The notes: generated by a model from the letters alone, not told the origin. A DNA stretch of 37,900 nt from Nocardia neocaledoniensis (GCF_029868625.1 NZ_JARWOJ010000100.1:1-37900); one strand, 5' to 3'; positions 8,596 to 16,663 are shown, numbered from the stretch's first letter. Numbers and translations: made by a program.

Positions 8596-9467
8596 ACGAC
8601 CATCACGGCGCAGTGGGCATGTTGGACAAGGGTATTGCTCGTCGAACCGAGCAGGAGCCCCCGGAATCCGCCCCGGCCCCGGCTACCCACCACGATCAGA
8701 CGAGCGCTCCGAGACCGTTCGAGGAGATGGTGGGCGGGACCGTAGCGGTGCACCTCCTGGGTCACCGGCACGTCGGGGAACGTGTGCGACCACTCGGCCA
8801 GTTGATCGGCCAGCACTGCCGAGGCCGAAGCGTGGGCAGCGGAATCGTCGGGGGTGACGGCGATTCCGGCGAGACTCTCGAATCGCAGATCGGTCCGGCA
8901 GTGCACGGCGACGAGCGGGGCCCGTCGCTGGTGGGCCTCCCCGAACGCGACCTCGACGGCGGCGCGACCGAACCGGCTCCCGTCGACGCCGACCACCACC
9001 GGGCCGTCGTCTCGTCCGGTGGACTCGCTGTCGCCGTCGACGACCGTCACTGTGCCGTGTCCGTGCGCACTCACCGCAAGCAGCGTCGAACCCAGGTGCA
9101 GGGGCAGGTCACCTTTGGCACCCGCGCCGCCGATGACCGTCATCAGGGCCGATTCCGACCGTCTGATCAGGGCCGGGCCGGGGACTTCGTCGGTCAGTTC
9201 GGTGTCCACCCGCAATCGTGGCTCCACATCGTGGGCGATGCGACGCGCCGCGTCGAGCATGGCGGCGCCCCGTTCTCGCAGGGCCGCGGTGACCGGCGGA
9301 ATGAACAGGTCGAACGGTCCGAAGACCCTTTCGGTGGAGGCCAGATCGAGCGCGTGGACGATGTGCAGTCCACTCGCGCGGTCGGCCGCGGTGCTCGCGG
9401 CCCAGCGCACCGCTCGCTCGCTCGACGGTGAGCCGTCGGTGCCGACGAGAATTCGCGCCGCGCTCAC
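8583..9467 (-). CDS. Universal stress protein, tandem Usp domains (second copy)
   Basis: 294 residues with two Usp domains. Domain 1 (ILVGTDGSPSS onward) ends in GGAGAKGDLPLHLGST, which keeps the G-2x-G-9x-G-S spacing in an unusual sequence. Domain 2 starts VVVGVDGSRFG and ends in the standard GSRGRGGFRGLLLGST. It starts at GTG 9467 (reading MSAARILVG). An overlapping ATG-TGA at the start gives no alternative protein. It is the last gene of a co-oriented set: 29-aa peptide, PRT/esterase fusion, CBS protein, Usp. The gap to the CBS gene is 57 bp. Its 3' end overlaps the convergent WS/DGAT gene by 13 nt, so the two transcripts can pair antisense at their ends. Confidence 0.9.
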   Translation of the reverse strand: MSAARILVGTDGSPSSERAVRWAASTAADRASGLHIVHALDLASTERVFGPFDLFIPPVTAALRERGAAMLDAARRIAHDVEPRLRVDTELTDEVPGPALIRRSESALMTVIGGAGAKGDLPLHLGSTLLAVSAHGHGTVTVVDGDSESTGRDDGPVVVGVDGSRFGRAAVEVAFGEAHQRRAPLVAVHCRTDLRFESLAGIAVTPDDSAAHASASAVLADQLAEWSHTFPDVPVTQEVHRYGPAHHLLERSRSARLIVVGSRGRGGFRGLLLGSTSNTLVQHAHCAVMVVHPR

Positions 9468-9524
9468 ATCGCCTGCCTTTCCTGCGCTGCCGGGGCGGAT
9501 TCGCTCATCGCTCGCATCGGCGCG

Positions 9525-9974
9525 CTACCGGCCGTCGGGCGTCATCGGGAGATGTTGTGCGCACACCGATCCCACGAACTCACCGACGGTCGATTCGGGC
9601 AGGCCGCGAGCGATATCGGCCTCGCTGATGATGCCCACGAGCTTGCCGTCCTCGAGCACCGGGAGCCGCCGGATCTGATGCCGCTCCATGAGAGCCAGTG
9701 CCTCGGCCATGTCGGCGTCCGAGCCGATGGTGAACAGATCGTCGGCCCCCTGTGCCAATTCGCCGGCCGTGGTGGTTCGCGGATCACGGCCCTGCGCGAG
9801 ACATCTGACGACGATGTCGCGATCGGTCACGATGCCGACCGGACGGCCTTCCCCGTCGCAGATCGGCAGGGCGCCCACATCGAGTTGGTGCATGCGCTGG
9901 GCGGCGAAATCCATGGTGTCGCGCACACTGAGACTGGCGACGTCCGGATGCATGATCATCTGTGCGGTGGTCAT
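9525..9974 (-). CDS. Two-CBS-domain protein, Hrp1-like
   Basis: 149 residues made almost entirely of two CBS motifs: residues about 8-65 (VRDTMDFAAQRM...LPICDGEGRPVGIVTDRDI) and about 72-130 (LFTIGSDADMAEAL...RRLPVLEDGKLVGIISEADIA). Length and layout match M. tuberculosis Hrp1 (Rv2626c), a DosR-regulated hypoxic response protein. CBS pairs usually bind adenine nucleotides and act as energy sensors; no ligand can be assigned here. It lies between the PRT/esterase fusion (gap 41 bp) and the second Usp gene (gap 57 bp), all on the minus strand. A purine-rich site (AAAGGAATGGGAA) precedes the ATG. Confidence 0.88.
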   Translation of the reverse strand: MTTAQMIMHPDVASLSVRDTMDFAAQRMHQLDVGALPICDGEGRPVGIVTDRDIVVRCLAQGRDPRTTTAGELAQGADDLFTIGSDADMAEALALMERHQIRRLPVLEDGKLVGIISEADIARGLPESTVGEFVGSVCAQHLPMTPDGR

Positions 9975-10015
9975 CGAATTCCCATTCCTTTACTGGCGAA
10001 CAATCAGGCGCCCGG

Positions 10016-12052
10016 TCACAACCCCGTGGGGTATGTCTCCGGAGTTCTCGCGGCACTCCACCGGCTGGTGGGCTCGAGCGGCTGGAGCGCGGTCGTCCTA
10101 TCGATGTGGATGATCGCGTCGAACTGCGCCGCCGCGCGGGTGTGGAAGTAGTGGCTCTGGCGTTCCGTGCCGGGGCGGTACACGACGCCGATCGCTCGCT
10201 GAAGGCGTGGTTGATCGAGCTCGCCCGCGGTGGCGTCATCGGTGTCGTTTCGGACCATGAACTCGCCGACGCCGGTGTCGTGCAACAGTGCTTCCAGGCT
10301 GGACGGTAGCGCGGGGCGAATCCGCTCGTGCACCGCCGCGCCACCCCAGTTCTGCGCCGCGGTGACCGAGCCGTCGTAGGTGCTCCAGCCGATCGTCCGG
10401 CAATGCGCCCCGTGCCGTTGTCGCATCAGCTGTCCGATCGTCAGCTGTCCCTCTGCACCGAACTCGGTGGCACGGGCGTCTCCGACATGCGAATTATGCG
10501 CCCAGACAACAATTTTGGGTGCGTGTCCGTTGCTCGCACCGCCTCGGCTGTCACGGAGATGCTCCCGTAGCGCGTCGAGGGTGTCCGCCATGTGTTCGTC
10601 ACGGAGGTTCCACGACGCGGTGTGATCACCGAACATCGTGCGGTAGTACAGCTCGGCGTCGCGGACGGACCAGGCGTTGCGCAGGGTGTCGAAAAGCGAC
10701 TCGGCCGCGTCCGTTCCGGCGCCGAACTCGGCGAGCGACCGGCGCTGCAACTCCACCAGTTGGGCGACGACCTGGTCCTCGCACGTCCTACCCGCACCGA
10801 ATGCGGCACCGTACCCGTACGCCTGTCCGTCGTCGGAGTCGGCGTGGTCGAAACAGCTGTACCTGACCTTGGCGCGTTGTGCGGCGGCACGGTCGGTCCG
10901 TTCGAGATACCGCACAACCTCCTCCATTGATCGGTGGAGGCTGTACAGATCGAGGCCGAAGAAGCCGGTGGTGGGTTCGTCGTTGCGCACCTGTCCGTCG
11001 TTGTGCTCACGCAACCAGCCGACGAAGTCGCGCACCACCGTGTTCCGCCACATCCAGGCGGGGAAACGCTGGAACCCACGCAGGGCTTCCTCGGCAGAGG
11101 TATCGCTGCCCCGGCCGTGCACGTAGCGATGGACACGGGCGGCATCGGGCCAATCTCCTTCGATCGCGACGGCGCCGAAGCCCCTGTGCTCGATCAGCCA
11201 CTTCGTCATCTCGGCCCTGGCGGAGTAGAACTCGTGTGTCCCGTGCGTGCTTTCGCCGATCAGGACGATGCTCGCCGTGCCGATGAGATCGTCGAGGTGA
11301 CCAATGGGCGGCATCCCGCCGGGTGCGGGAATCGCGGACGCTCGGATCGTCGCCGCCGGGTCGGTCGCCGGCGCGCCGGTGGTCGGGGTGGCGAGCAGGG
11401 TCTGTACCTGCTCGTCGGTGACCTGATCGAAGTCCCAATAGGACGCGCCGACGGCACGGAACGGCGACGGAATCGTCGCGCACACCACGTCGTCGACCAT
11501 CGCGCCGAGTTCCCGACAGGTCGATTCCGGCGCAGCGGGGACCGCCACGACGATGCGGTCGGGTTCCTGGTCCCGGATGGCCTCTATCGCGGCGAACATA
11601 CTCGCGCCGGTGGCCAGCCCGTCGTCGACGACGATGACGGTCCTTCCGGTGAGGTCGAGCGGCCCGCGATCGCCGCGGTACGCGGCTTCGCGTCGCGCGA
11701 GTTCGGTCGCCTCCGTGGCGGCCACGGCACGCATCTGCTCGGACGTGAGGCGCAACGCGCGGACGACATCGTCGGCCAGGACAACGCGTCCACCCGCCGA
11801 GAGCGCCCCGAAGGCGAACTCCGGACTGTCGGGAACTCCCAGCTTGCGGACAACCAGAGCGTCCAATGGAGCGTTGAGCGCGGCCGCCACCTCCCAGGCC
11901 ACGGGGATGCCGCCGCGCGGGAGACCCAGCACGATCACCTCACCGCGACCCCGATAGTGCGCGAGCAATTCCGCCAGGACCTGGCCGGCCTCGCTGCGAT
12001 CACGGAAGATGCGGCGGGTGGAATCCTCCGCCCGCGATTTGATCGGGTTCAT
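10016..12052 (-). CDS. Phosphoribosyltransferase / erythromycin-esterase-like fusion (Rv2030c type)
   Basis: 678 residues. Residues about 15-225 are a type I phosphoribosyltransferase domain with [21 protein letters not shown] and the PRPP-binding loop [14 protein letters not shown]. Residues about 245-660 are an erythromycin-esterase-like domain with [41 protein letters not shown] and [16 protein letters not shown], which hold the conserved His/Glu pairs of that family. The same two-domain fusion is found in M. tuberculosis Rv2030c, a DosR-regulon member; the reaction is not established. The gene sits 46 bp downstream of the 29-aa peptide and 41 bp upstream of the CBS gene. ATG 12052 has only a weak GAGACGG site. 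The Ere-type domain in this context is more likely a stress enzyme than a macrolide resistance determinant. Confidence 0.9.
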   Translation of the reverse strand: MNPIKSRAEDSTRRIFRDRSEAGQVLAELLAHYRGRGEVIVLGLPRGGIPVAWEVAAALNAPLDALVVRKLGVPDSPEFAFGALSAGGRVVLADDVVRALRLTSEQMRAVAATEATELARREAAYRGDRGPLDLTGRTVIVVDDGLATGASMFAAIEAIRDQEPDRIVVAVPAAPESTCRELGAMVDDVVCATIPSPFRAVGASYWDFDQVTDEQVQTLLATPTTGAPATDPAATIRASAIPAPGGMPPIGHLDDLIGTASIVLIGESTHGTHEFYSARAEMTKWLIEHRGFGAVAIEGDWPDAARVHRYVHGRGSDTSAEEALRGFQRFPAWMWRNTVVRDFVGWLREHNDGQVRNDEPTTGFFGLDLYSLHRSMEEVVRYLERTDRAAAQRAKVRYSCFDHADSDDGQAYGYGAAFGAGRTCEDQVVAQLVELQRRSLAEFGAGTDAAESLFDTLRNAWSVRDAELYYRTMFGDHTASWNLRDEHMADTLDALREHLRDSRGGASNGHAPKIVVWAHNSHVGDARATEFGAEGQLTIGQLMRQRHGAHCRTIGWSTYDGSVTAAQNWGGAAVHERIRPALPSSLEALLHDTGVGEFMVRNDTDDATAGELDQPRLQRAIGVVYRPGTERQSHYFHTRAAAQFDAIIHIDRTTALQPLEPTSRWSAARTPETYPTGL

Positions 12053-12098
12053 CGCCGTCTCGATTCGATCCGTGAATCCTGCCGCTCTCGCCGCGAGA

Positions 12099-12188
12099 TC
12101 AGGACTTCTTGGTGGAGAGGTAGGTGGTGATGATGACCATGGCCGCGAAGATCGCGGCGATGAGAACCGCGGTGACTGTCCAACTCAT
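12099..12188 (-). CDS. 29-residue single-pass membrane peptide heading the dormancy operon
   Basis: A short open frame reading [14 protein letters not shown]... with one hydrophobic helix (about residues 5-22) and a polar, basic end (STKKS). Support is the very good ribosome site AAGGAG ending 5 nt before the ATG, GC-rich codon third positions, and position: it is the first frame after the tandem DosR-like boxes and 46 bp ahead of the PRT/esterase gene on the same strand. It is not obviously KdpF, CydX or MetS. I do not recognise a family. It may be a small subunit or regulator of a membrane complex, or an envelope stress peptide; this is inference. Confidence 0.65.
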   Translation of the reverse strand: MSWTVTAVLIAAIFAAMVIITTYLSTKKS

Positions 12189-12314
12189 GACAACTCCTTC
12201 TCAGTGGGATCTCCTGCTTCCGATTGTCGGCGCGCGGAACGTCCGTCGATACGGCACTTCGTCCCCTCGTGGAAGGGCGTTGGACCGTCTTGGTCTTCAT
12301 CAGCAGTGCCAGAA

Positions 12315-12349
12315 GACCAACGGTCCGGCCTTGCCGGGACCAACGGCCC
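12315..12349. promoter_or_regulatory. Tandem DosR-box-like operators in divergent promoter region
   Basis: GACCAACGGTCC (12315-12326) and GGGACCAACGGCCC (12336-12349) share the core GACCAACGG at a 23-bp interval and have the GGGAC-N4-GKCCC layout of DosR boxes. The core is the reverse complement of the site at 7147. They sit about 130 bp before the 29-aa peptide (minus strand) and about 70 bp before the leader ORF (plus strand), a suitable place to activate both directions. The rest of 12189-12417 holds only a spacing variant (GGACCGTCTTGGTC at 12281-12294). Confidence 0.65.
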
Positions 12350-12417
12350 TACTTCGATTCGGTGGGGTCTTCGGACGATGGACAGGAGGAATGTCCCACC
12401 AGTGAGGAGCAGGCATC

Positions 12418-12471
12418 ATGAACGCGAATACAGGCGACCGGCTGATCGCTCCGGGCAAGCGAAGCAGGTGA
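12418..12471 (+). CDS. 17-codon leader ORF coupled to Rv1733c-like gene
   Basis: Reads MNANTGDRLIAPGKRSR and stops with TGA whose last base is the A of the next gene's ATG (TGATG overlap). GAGGAG ends 8 nt before its ATG, a far better ribosome site than that of the following gene. It probably feeds ribosomes to the Rv1733c-like start by termination-reinitiation. The peptide is hydrophilic and resembles no known leader. A still shorter frame (12391, four codons) also precedes it. Confidence 0.4.
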   Translation: MNANTGDRLIAPGKRSR

Positions 12472-13079
12472 TGGCGGTGCCAGGGCGGTATCCGTCGACG
12501 TCGAGCTGGTGGAGTCGCCGACCATGGAGCCGCAATCCGCTGATGCGGCCGTCGGATCGGTGGGAGTCCGCGCTGTGGCTCCTGGTCACAGCGGTGGTGC
12601 TGGTGGCGATACCGCTGGCCGGTGCGGTCGGCACCGCCTCCTATTCGGCTGCGGGAGAACGGCTTCGGGAGGAACGAGCACGCTTGACATCGGTCACCGC
12701 GACGGTGGGGGAGACCCCGTCGCGCTCAGTGACGATCGGGCCACGTGGATACGCCGTCGAGCGGCACACCGCGCGCGTCGCGTGGTCCGAGGCCGGCCGC
12801 GGTGGTACTGCCGTTGTCGATACTCCCGCTTCCGCTTCCGCCGGCGACAGCCTGGTGATCTGGCTTTCCGGCGACGGGCGGCCGGTGTCGGCGCCCGCCG
12901 GACCCAGCGCCGCGGTGTCGGCCGGGATCAGCGCCGGGGTCGTGATGCTGAGCGCAACAGTGGGCGGTGCGCTGGCGATCGCCTGGGGCGCCGGGCGGTT
13001 GCTGCAAAGTCGCCGCCGCGCGGCATGGGCGCGAGAGTGGGAGCGGTTCGACCACGCGACGGGCAAGGAGTTCTCCTGA
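12471..13079 (+). CDS. Rv1733c-family membrane protein (copy 2)
   Basis: 202 residues with the same plan as the copy at 2740: signature RNPLMRPSDR near residue 25, first helix (LWLLVTAVVLVAIPLAGAVG), extracytoplasmic domain with the family-type ending DSLVIWLSGDGRPVSAP, second helix (SAGISAGVVMLSATVGGALA) and a basic tail with RRRAAWAREWERF. The two copies share the flanks PWS-NPLMR and the C-terminal AWAREW/EWEREW but differ elsewhere, so they are old paralogues. ATG 12471 overlaps the stop of the leader ORF; GTG 12468 is equally possible. A much longer in-frame reading upstream has no support. Divergent from the 29-aa peptide operon with DosR-like boxes between. Confidence 0.83.
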   Translation: MAVPGRYPSTSSWWSRRPWSRNPLMRPSDRWESALWLLVTAVVLVAIPLAGAVGTASYSAAGERLREERARLTSVTATVGETPSRSVTIGPRGYAVERHTARVAWSEAGRGGTAVVDTPASASAGDSLVIWLSGDGRPVSAPAGPSAAVSAGISAGVVMLSATVGGALAIAWGAGRLLQSRRRAAWAREWERFDHATGKEFS

Positions 13080-13095
13080 CCTGATCAGGGGAATC

Positions 13096-13581
13096 TCAGG
13101 ACGGTGATTGCGCGGTCTCGGCGAACAGCTCGAGCAGGGTGCTCCACCCGCCGCCGCGTTCGACGATGGTGTCCTGGATGGCTTTTCCGTCGACGAGCCG
13201 GTCGAGGTGTCGGTGTTCGAGGGTGACGGTGGTCTGCTCGGGCCCGTCGGCGGTGAAGCGGACCTCGATCTCGCTGGCCCGCGCGGGGTCGGGGTCGTAT
13301 TCCCAGCGGCCGTTGATCTGCCAGGTCACCACGAGCCGGTGCGGTGGCTCCCATGTCAGTACCCGGCCCCAGTCGCATTCGGTGCCGTCGACACCGCGTT
13401 CGTACCAGCGTCCGCCCTCGCCGGGCTCGAGGATCGCATCAGCCATCTCGGCCTTGCCGATGTGATAGGCCGCAGGCCACCAGCGGCCGAAGGATTCGGT
13501 GAAGAACGCGAACGCGCGCTCCGGGCTCATCGCGACGGTGGCCGTGCCTTCCAGGACGGGCAGTTGTCCGGTGCTGGTCAT
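13096..13581 (-). CDS. SRPBCC (AHSA1-like) domain protein
   Basis: 161 residues forming one START/SRPBCC fold typical of AHSA1-like proteins: TATVAMSPERAFAFFTESFGRWWP at the start, GGRWYERGVDGTECDWGRVLTWEPPHRLVVTWQ in the middle and a final helix GGGWSTLLELFAE. Such proteins bind small hydrophobic ligands. Its start overlaps the stop of the ArsR gene by 4 nt (ATGA), so the two are translationally coupled, the common ArsR-SRPBCC arrangement. The ligand is unknown. The 16-bp gap to the convergent Rv1733c-like gene has no hairpin. Confidence 0.88.
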   Translation of the reverse strand: MTSTGQLPVLEGTATVAMSPERAFAFFTESFGRWWPAAYHIGKAEMADAILEPGEGGRWYERGVDGTECDWGRVLTWEPPHRLVVTWQINGRWEYDPDPARASEIEVRFTADGPEQTTVTLEHRHLDRLVDGKAIQDTIVERGGGWSTLLELFAETAQSPS

Positions 13582-13913
13582 GGTCGATTCTCCTGTTCGG
13601 GGTCGGTCGCCGCCTGCTCGGCGGCCTTCTGAAAAGCGGTCAACGCCTCGTCCCAGATGCTCTGGAAATAGGCCTGGATCGCGGCGAGGCCCGCGGGATT
13701 GATGCGGTAGATGCGCTTGGTGCCCTCCGGGGTCGCCACGACGAGACCCCCTTCCTTGAGGACACGCAGATGCTGCGACACGGCTTGGCGGGTGACCGGA
13801 AGCGACTCGGCCAGCTCACCCACCGACGACGGTCGCCGAGCGAGTCGTTCGAAGATCGCCTTGCGGGTCGGATCACCGAGGATCGCGAGATCCACATCTT
13901 TGAAAGCATCCAC
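13578..13913 (-). CDS. ArsR-family transcriptional regulator
   Basis: 111 residues, a single winged helix-turn-helix: LAILGDPTRKAIFERLARRPSSVGELAESLPVTRQAVSQHLRVLKEGGLVVATPEGTKRIYRI. There is no metal-binding Cys box, and together with the coupled SRPBCC gene this fits the ligand-responsive ArsR class that pairs with AHSA1-like proteins. The start is GTG 13913. It lies inside a 40-bp palindrome and has no ribosome site, so the message may be leaderless; the next GTG (13895) would lose six residues. It probably represses itself and its partner. Confidence 0.88.
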   Translation of the reverse strand: MDAFKDVDLAILGDPTRKAIFERLARRPSSVGELAESLPVTRQAVSQHLRVLKEGGLVVATPEGTKRIYRINPAGLAAIQAYFQSIWDEALTAFQKAAEQAATDPEQENRP

Positions 13914-13937
13914 TTGCGTAAGTGTGCGCTTTCAAAG
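13898..13937. promoter_or_regulatory. 40-bp nested palindrome over the ArsR start
   Basis: Outer arms CTTTGAAAGC (13898-13907) and GCTTTCAAAG (13928-13937) are perfect complements. Inner arms CACTT (13911-13915) and AAGTG (13920-13924) share exactly the same centre (13917.5). The element covers the GTG start codon and the first codons of the ArsR gene, so it is a likely autoregulatory operator. The remainder of the gap 13938-13983 is unremarkable. Confidence 0.7.
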
Positions 13938-13983
13938 GGGGAGGCGCAAGACCCCGGGCGCGAAAACAGCGGCACAGCATGAG

Positions 13984-15267
13984 TCAGGAGGGTTGTCGAT
14001 GGGCCGGGGGATGGGTTTCATACATCCGGGCTCCGACGATCATCGCGGTGGCGGCGCTGATGGCGGCGGCGGCCCAGACTGCGGCGTGCAGGCCGAGCAG
14101 GTCGGCGACGATGCCGCCCAGGATCGCGCCGACGGCGTAGCCGAGGTCGCGCCAGACCCGGTACACCCCGACCGCGCGCCCGCGCCACAGCGGATGCGCG
14201 ACATCGCCGATCACCGCAAGCAGCGTCGGGTAGACCATCGCGGTGCCAGCCCCGAGCAAGATGGCACCGAGAGCCCACACGGTGAACCCGTCACCGGTGG
14301 CGATGATCGCCAGCGCGACGGCTTGCAGGGTCATGCCGCCGGTGATGAGGTGTTTGCGCCCCCACCGGTCCGACAGCGCTCCGGTGACGAGTTGCCCGGC
14401 ACCCCACACCCCGGGGTAGAGGGCGAACAGCAACCCGATCTGGCCGACCGACAGATCGGCAGTGGCGAACAGCAGGGGGAACAGCCCCCACGACAGCCCG
14501 AAGTTGAGGTTGTTGACCAGACCGGCGAGGCTGGCCGAGGACAGGCCGGGTTCGGTCAGGCTGGTCGCGACCGCGATCTGGCGGTCGGTCAGATCCGCGT
14601 GGAGGTGGTCGTGCAGGCCGTCGGCGCGCGGAGTATGCCCGGCGGCTTCCAGGCGGGCGTAGTCGCGGGTCTCACGAATGAACAGGCCCGAAATGGCCAG
14701 GGCCAGTGCGATATAGGCCAGGCCGAGCAGGAACGGGGCCGGGCGCAGTCCGAAGTGTTCGGCGAGATATCCGGCGAGCAGGGAGCTGATCGCGACCGCT
14801 CCGTAGCCGGCGGCTTCGTTCAGTCCCATGGCGAGCCCGCGCCGGTTCGGGCCGACCAAGTCGATCTTCATTACGACGGTGGTCGACCAGGTGAGGCCTT
14901 GGTTGATGCCGAGCAGCACGTTGGCGGCCACCACCCAGCCCCAGTTCGGTGCGGCGATGAGCATCAGCGGCACCGGGATCGCGAACAGCCAGCCGATCAG
15001 CAGAACCGGTTTGCGCCCGTAGCGGTCGGACAACGTGCCGGCGAAGTAGTTCGCGATCGCCTTGGTGATCCCGAACGCCGCGACGTAGGTGAAGATGAAT
15101 GTGTATCCGGTGAGCCCGAATTCGGACTTCGCCAGCAGCGGCAGCACGGTCTGCTGCTGGCCGACCATGCCACCGACGAGCGCGTTGACCGCGACCAGCA
15201 GCGTGAACTGGGCGGCGTTCTCCCGCAGGCCGAGAACGGGGGTCCGCGCACTCGGGCGCAGGCTCAT
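13984..15267 (-). CDS. MFS transporter of the rhodanese module
   Basis: 427 residues with twelve predicted helices. The MFS motif A appears in both halves: GTLSDRYGRKPVLL after helix 2 and GALSDRWGRKHLITGG after helix 8. The start ATG overlaps the stop of the MBL-rhodanese gene (ATGA at 15264-15267), so translation is coupled. A longer in-frame reading to 15399 lies inside the upstream gene and is not real. The context suggests export or import of a sulfur compound handled by the MBL-rhodanese protein, but drug-type efflux cannot be excluded from sequence alone. Confidence 0.88.
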   Translation of the reverse strand: MSLRPSARTPVLGLRENAAQFTLLVAVNALVGGMVGQQQTVLPLLAKSEFGLTGYTFIFTYVAAFGITKAIANYFAGTLSDRYGRKPVLLIGWLFAIPVPLMLIAAPNWGWVVAANVLLGINQGLTWSTTVVMKIDLVGPNRRGLAMGLNEAAGYGAVAISSLLAGYLAEHFGLRPAPFLLGLAYIALALAISGLFIRETRDYARLEAAGHTPRADGLHDHLHADLTDRQIAVATSLTEPGLSSASLAGLVNNLNFGLSWGLFPLLFATADLSVGQIGLLFALYPGVWGAGQLVTGALSDRWGRKHLITGGMTLQAVALAIIATGDGFTVWALGAILLGAGTAMVYPTLLAVIGDVAHPLWRGRAVGVYRVWRDLGYAVGAILGGIVADLLGLHAAVWAAAAISAATAMIVGARMYETHPPAHRQPS

Positions 15268-16631
15268 GCTCGGGCCGCCAGATCCTGGCCGAGCGCGGCG
15301 GCGTAGTCGGCGGGTGAGCCTTCCAGGATGCGGATGTCGGTGCGGCCACTGCGTTCCAGAATGCTGGCTGCGGTCGTGGCCCGTTCGCCGTGCCCACACA
15401 TCACCGCCACCGGCCCGGCCGGAACATCGACCAGATGGGCAGCGAGAGTGCCGAGTTCGAGGTTTCGGGCGGCGGGCACGTGGCCGGCGAGGTACTCGCC
15501 GTGTTGGCGGATATCGAGCACGGTCGGTGCGGGGTGTGCGGCGAGCTGGTCGGCGCTGAGCAGCTGCGCCTTCTCGACCGGCCCACTCCAGGCGCTCATC
15601 CCGTCGGCGAGTTCACCGGCAAGGGTGTCGAACCCGACTTTCGCTGCCTCCCAGGCGATGTCGATGCCGTCCTGCGGGCGGTCGCGGACGATGATCACGG
15701 GCCGGTCGGGGTCGGCGAGCCAGCCCAGCCAGGTCGCGAACACCGGCCGCAGAGTGATCGACAGTGCTCCGGGGATGTGGCCTGCGGCGAAATCGGCGGC
15801 CGGGCGGGCATCGATGACCTGCGCGCCGTCAGCGATCAGTTCGCTGACCTGGTCGCTGGTCAGCGGGGTCAGGGTGGGGGAGTCGCCGAGGACGGCGGGA
15901 CCGTGGTGGTTGATTGCGCCGAGGCGCAGGAAGTAGTCGGGGAAGGTCCCGAGCGAGGCGAGTAGGGCCTCGACGAAGGCGTCCTCGCCGTCGACCTGCA
16001 ACAGCGGATTGGTCGCACGCTCGTGGCCGATGGTGGTGGTGCGTTCGGTGCCGGTGGCCGCCGAGCAGAACGAGCCCGCGCCGTGGGTGGGCCAGACCGG
16101 GGTGTCGTCGGGCAGTTCCATCAACCGGCGCAGTGAGTGGTACTGCGCGCGGGCCAGCGGGATGGTCTGCTCAGGGCTGACCAGGTCGGTGCGCCCGGCG
16201 GTGCCGACCATCAGCGAGCCGCCGGTGAACACGCCCTGCAGCTGTTGATCTGCATCGTGCAGCAGGTAGGACAAGTGTTCGGGCGAGTGTCCCGGCGTCG
16301 CGAGCGCTTCGAGGACGAATGCGCCGACGGTGACGGTCTCGCCGTCGGCGAGCGCGGTCACATCGAACCCGCGGGGCCCGACTTCAGGGGCGATGACGAT
16401 GGCGCCTTCGGTCTCGGCCAGTTCCCGTACGCCGGAAATGAAGTCCGCGTGCAGGTGGGTCTCCACGGCATAGGCGATCCGCAGGCCGTGACGGCGAGCT
16501 TCGGTCCGCACCCGCCGCACGTCGCGCTCCGGGTCGATGACCATTGCGCGCCCATCCCCGAGGCCGAGCAGATAGGTCGAGTTGCCCAGCCCCTCATCGA
16601 TGACAGGGATCAGAGTGAAGTCAGTGGGCAT
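15264..16631 (-). CDS. MBL-fold protein with two rhodanese domains
   Basis: 455 residues. Residues about 1-240 form a metallo-beta-lactamase fold of the persulfide-dioxygenase type, with THLHADFISG (58-67) and TPGHSPEHLSYLL (112-124). The block usually reading TGD (Asp iron ligand in ETHE1-type enzymes) reads FTGGSLMVG here (135-143), and HxHxDH is HLHADF. Residues about 260-350 form a rhodanese domain without its cysteine (VRDRP). Residues about 360-450 form a second rhodanese with an active loop CGHGER. The role is presumably sulfane-sulfur or persulfide handling in the cytosol. It is coupled to the MFS gene and divergent from an ArsR-rhodanese regulator. Altered ligands make classical dioxygenase activity uncertain. 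Confidence 0.88.
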   Translation of the reverse strand: MPTDFTLIPVIDEGLGNSTYLLGLGDGRAMVIDPERDVRRVRTEARRHGLRIAYAVETHLHADFISGVRELAETEGAIVIAPEVGPRGFDVTALADGETVTVGAFVLEALATPGHSPEHLSYLLHDADQQLQGVFTGGSLMVGTAGRTDLVSPEQTIPLARAQYHSLRRLMELPDDTPVWPTHGAGSFCSAATGTERTTTIGHERATNPLLQVDGEDAFVEALLASLGTFPDYFLRLGAINHHGPAVLGDSPTLTPLTSDQVSELIADGAQVIDARPAADFAAGHIPGALSITLRPVFATWLGWLADPDRPVIIVRDRPQDGIDIAWEAAKVGFDTLAGELADGMSAWSGPVEKAQLLSADQLAAHPAPTVLDIRQHGEYLAGHVPAARNLELGTLAAHLVDVPAGPVAVMCGHGERATTAASILERSGRTDIRILEGSPADYAAALGQDLAARA

Positions 16632-16663
16632 CGCGTACTCCTCAGTCGCCGCTCGTCAGCCAA

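Noticed and set aside
10016..12052. Macrolide resistance gene based on the erythromycin-esterase domain
   Set aside because: The PRT fusion and dormancy context match the Rv2030c family, which is not known as a resistance determinant.
12281..12294. GGACCGTCTTGGTC as a third operator
   Set aside because: Half-sites fit but the spacer is two bases too long; kept only as a possible decayed copy.
13711..15306. 531-codon frame opposite the MFS gene
   Set aside because: Glutamine/glycine-rich shadow; the minus strand has clear MFS motifs and a coupled start.
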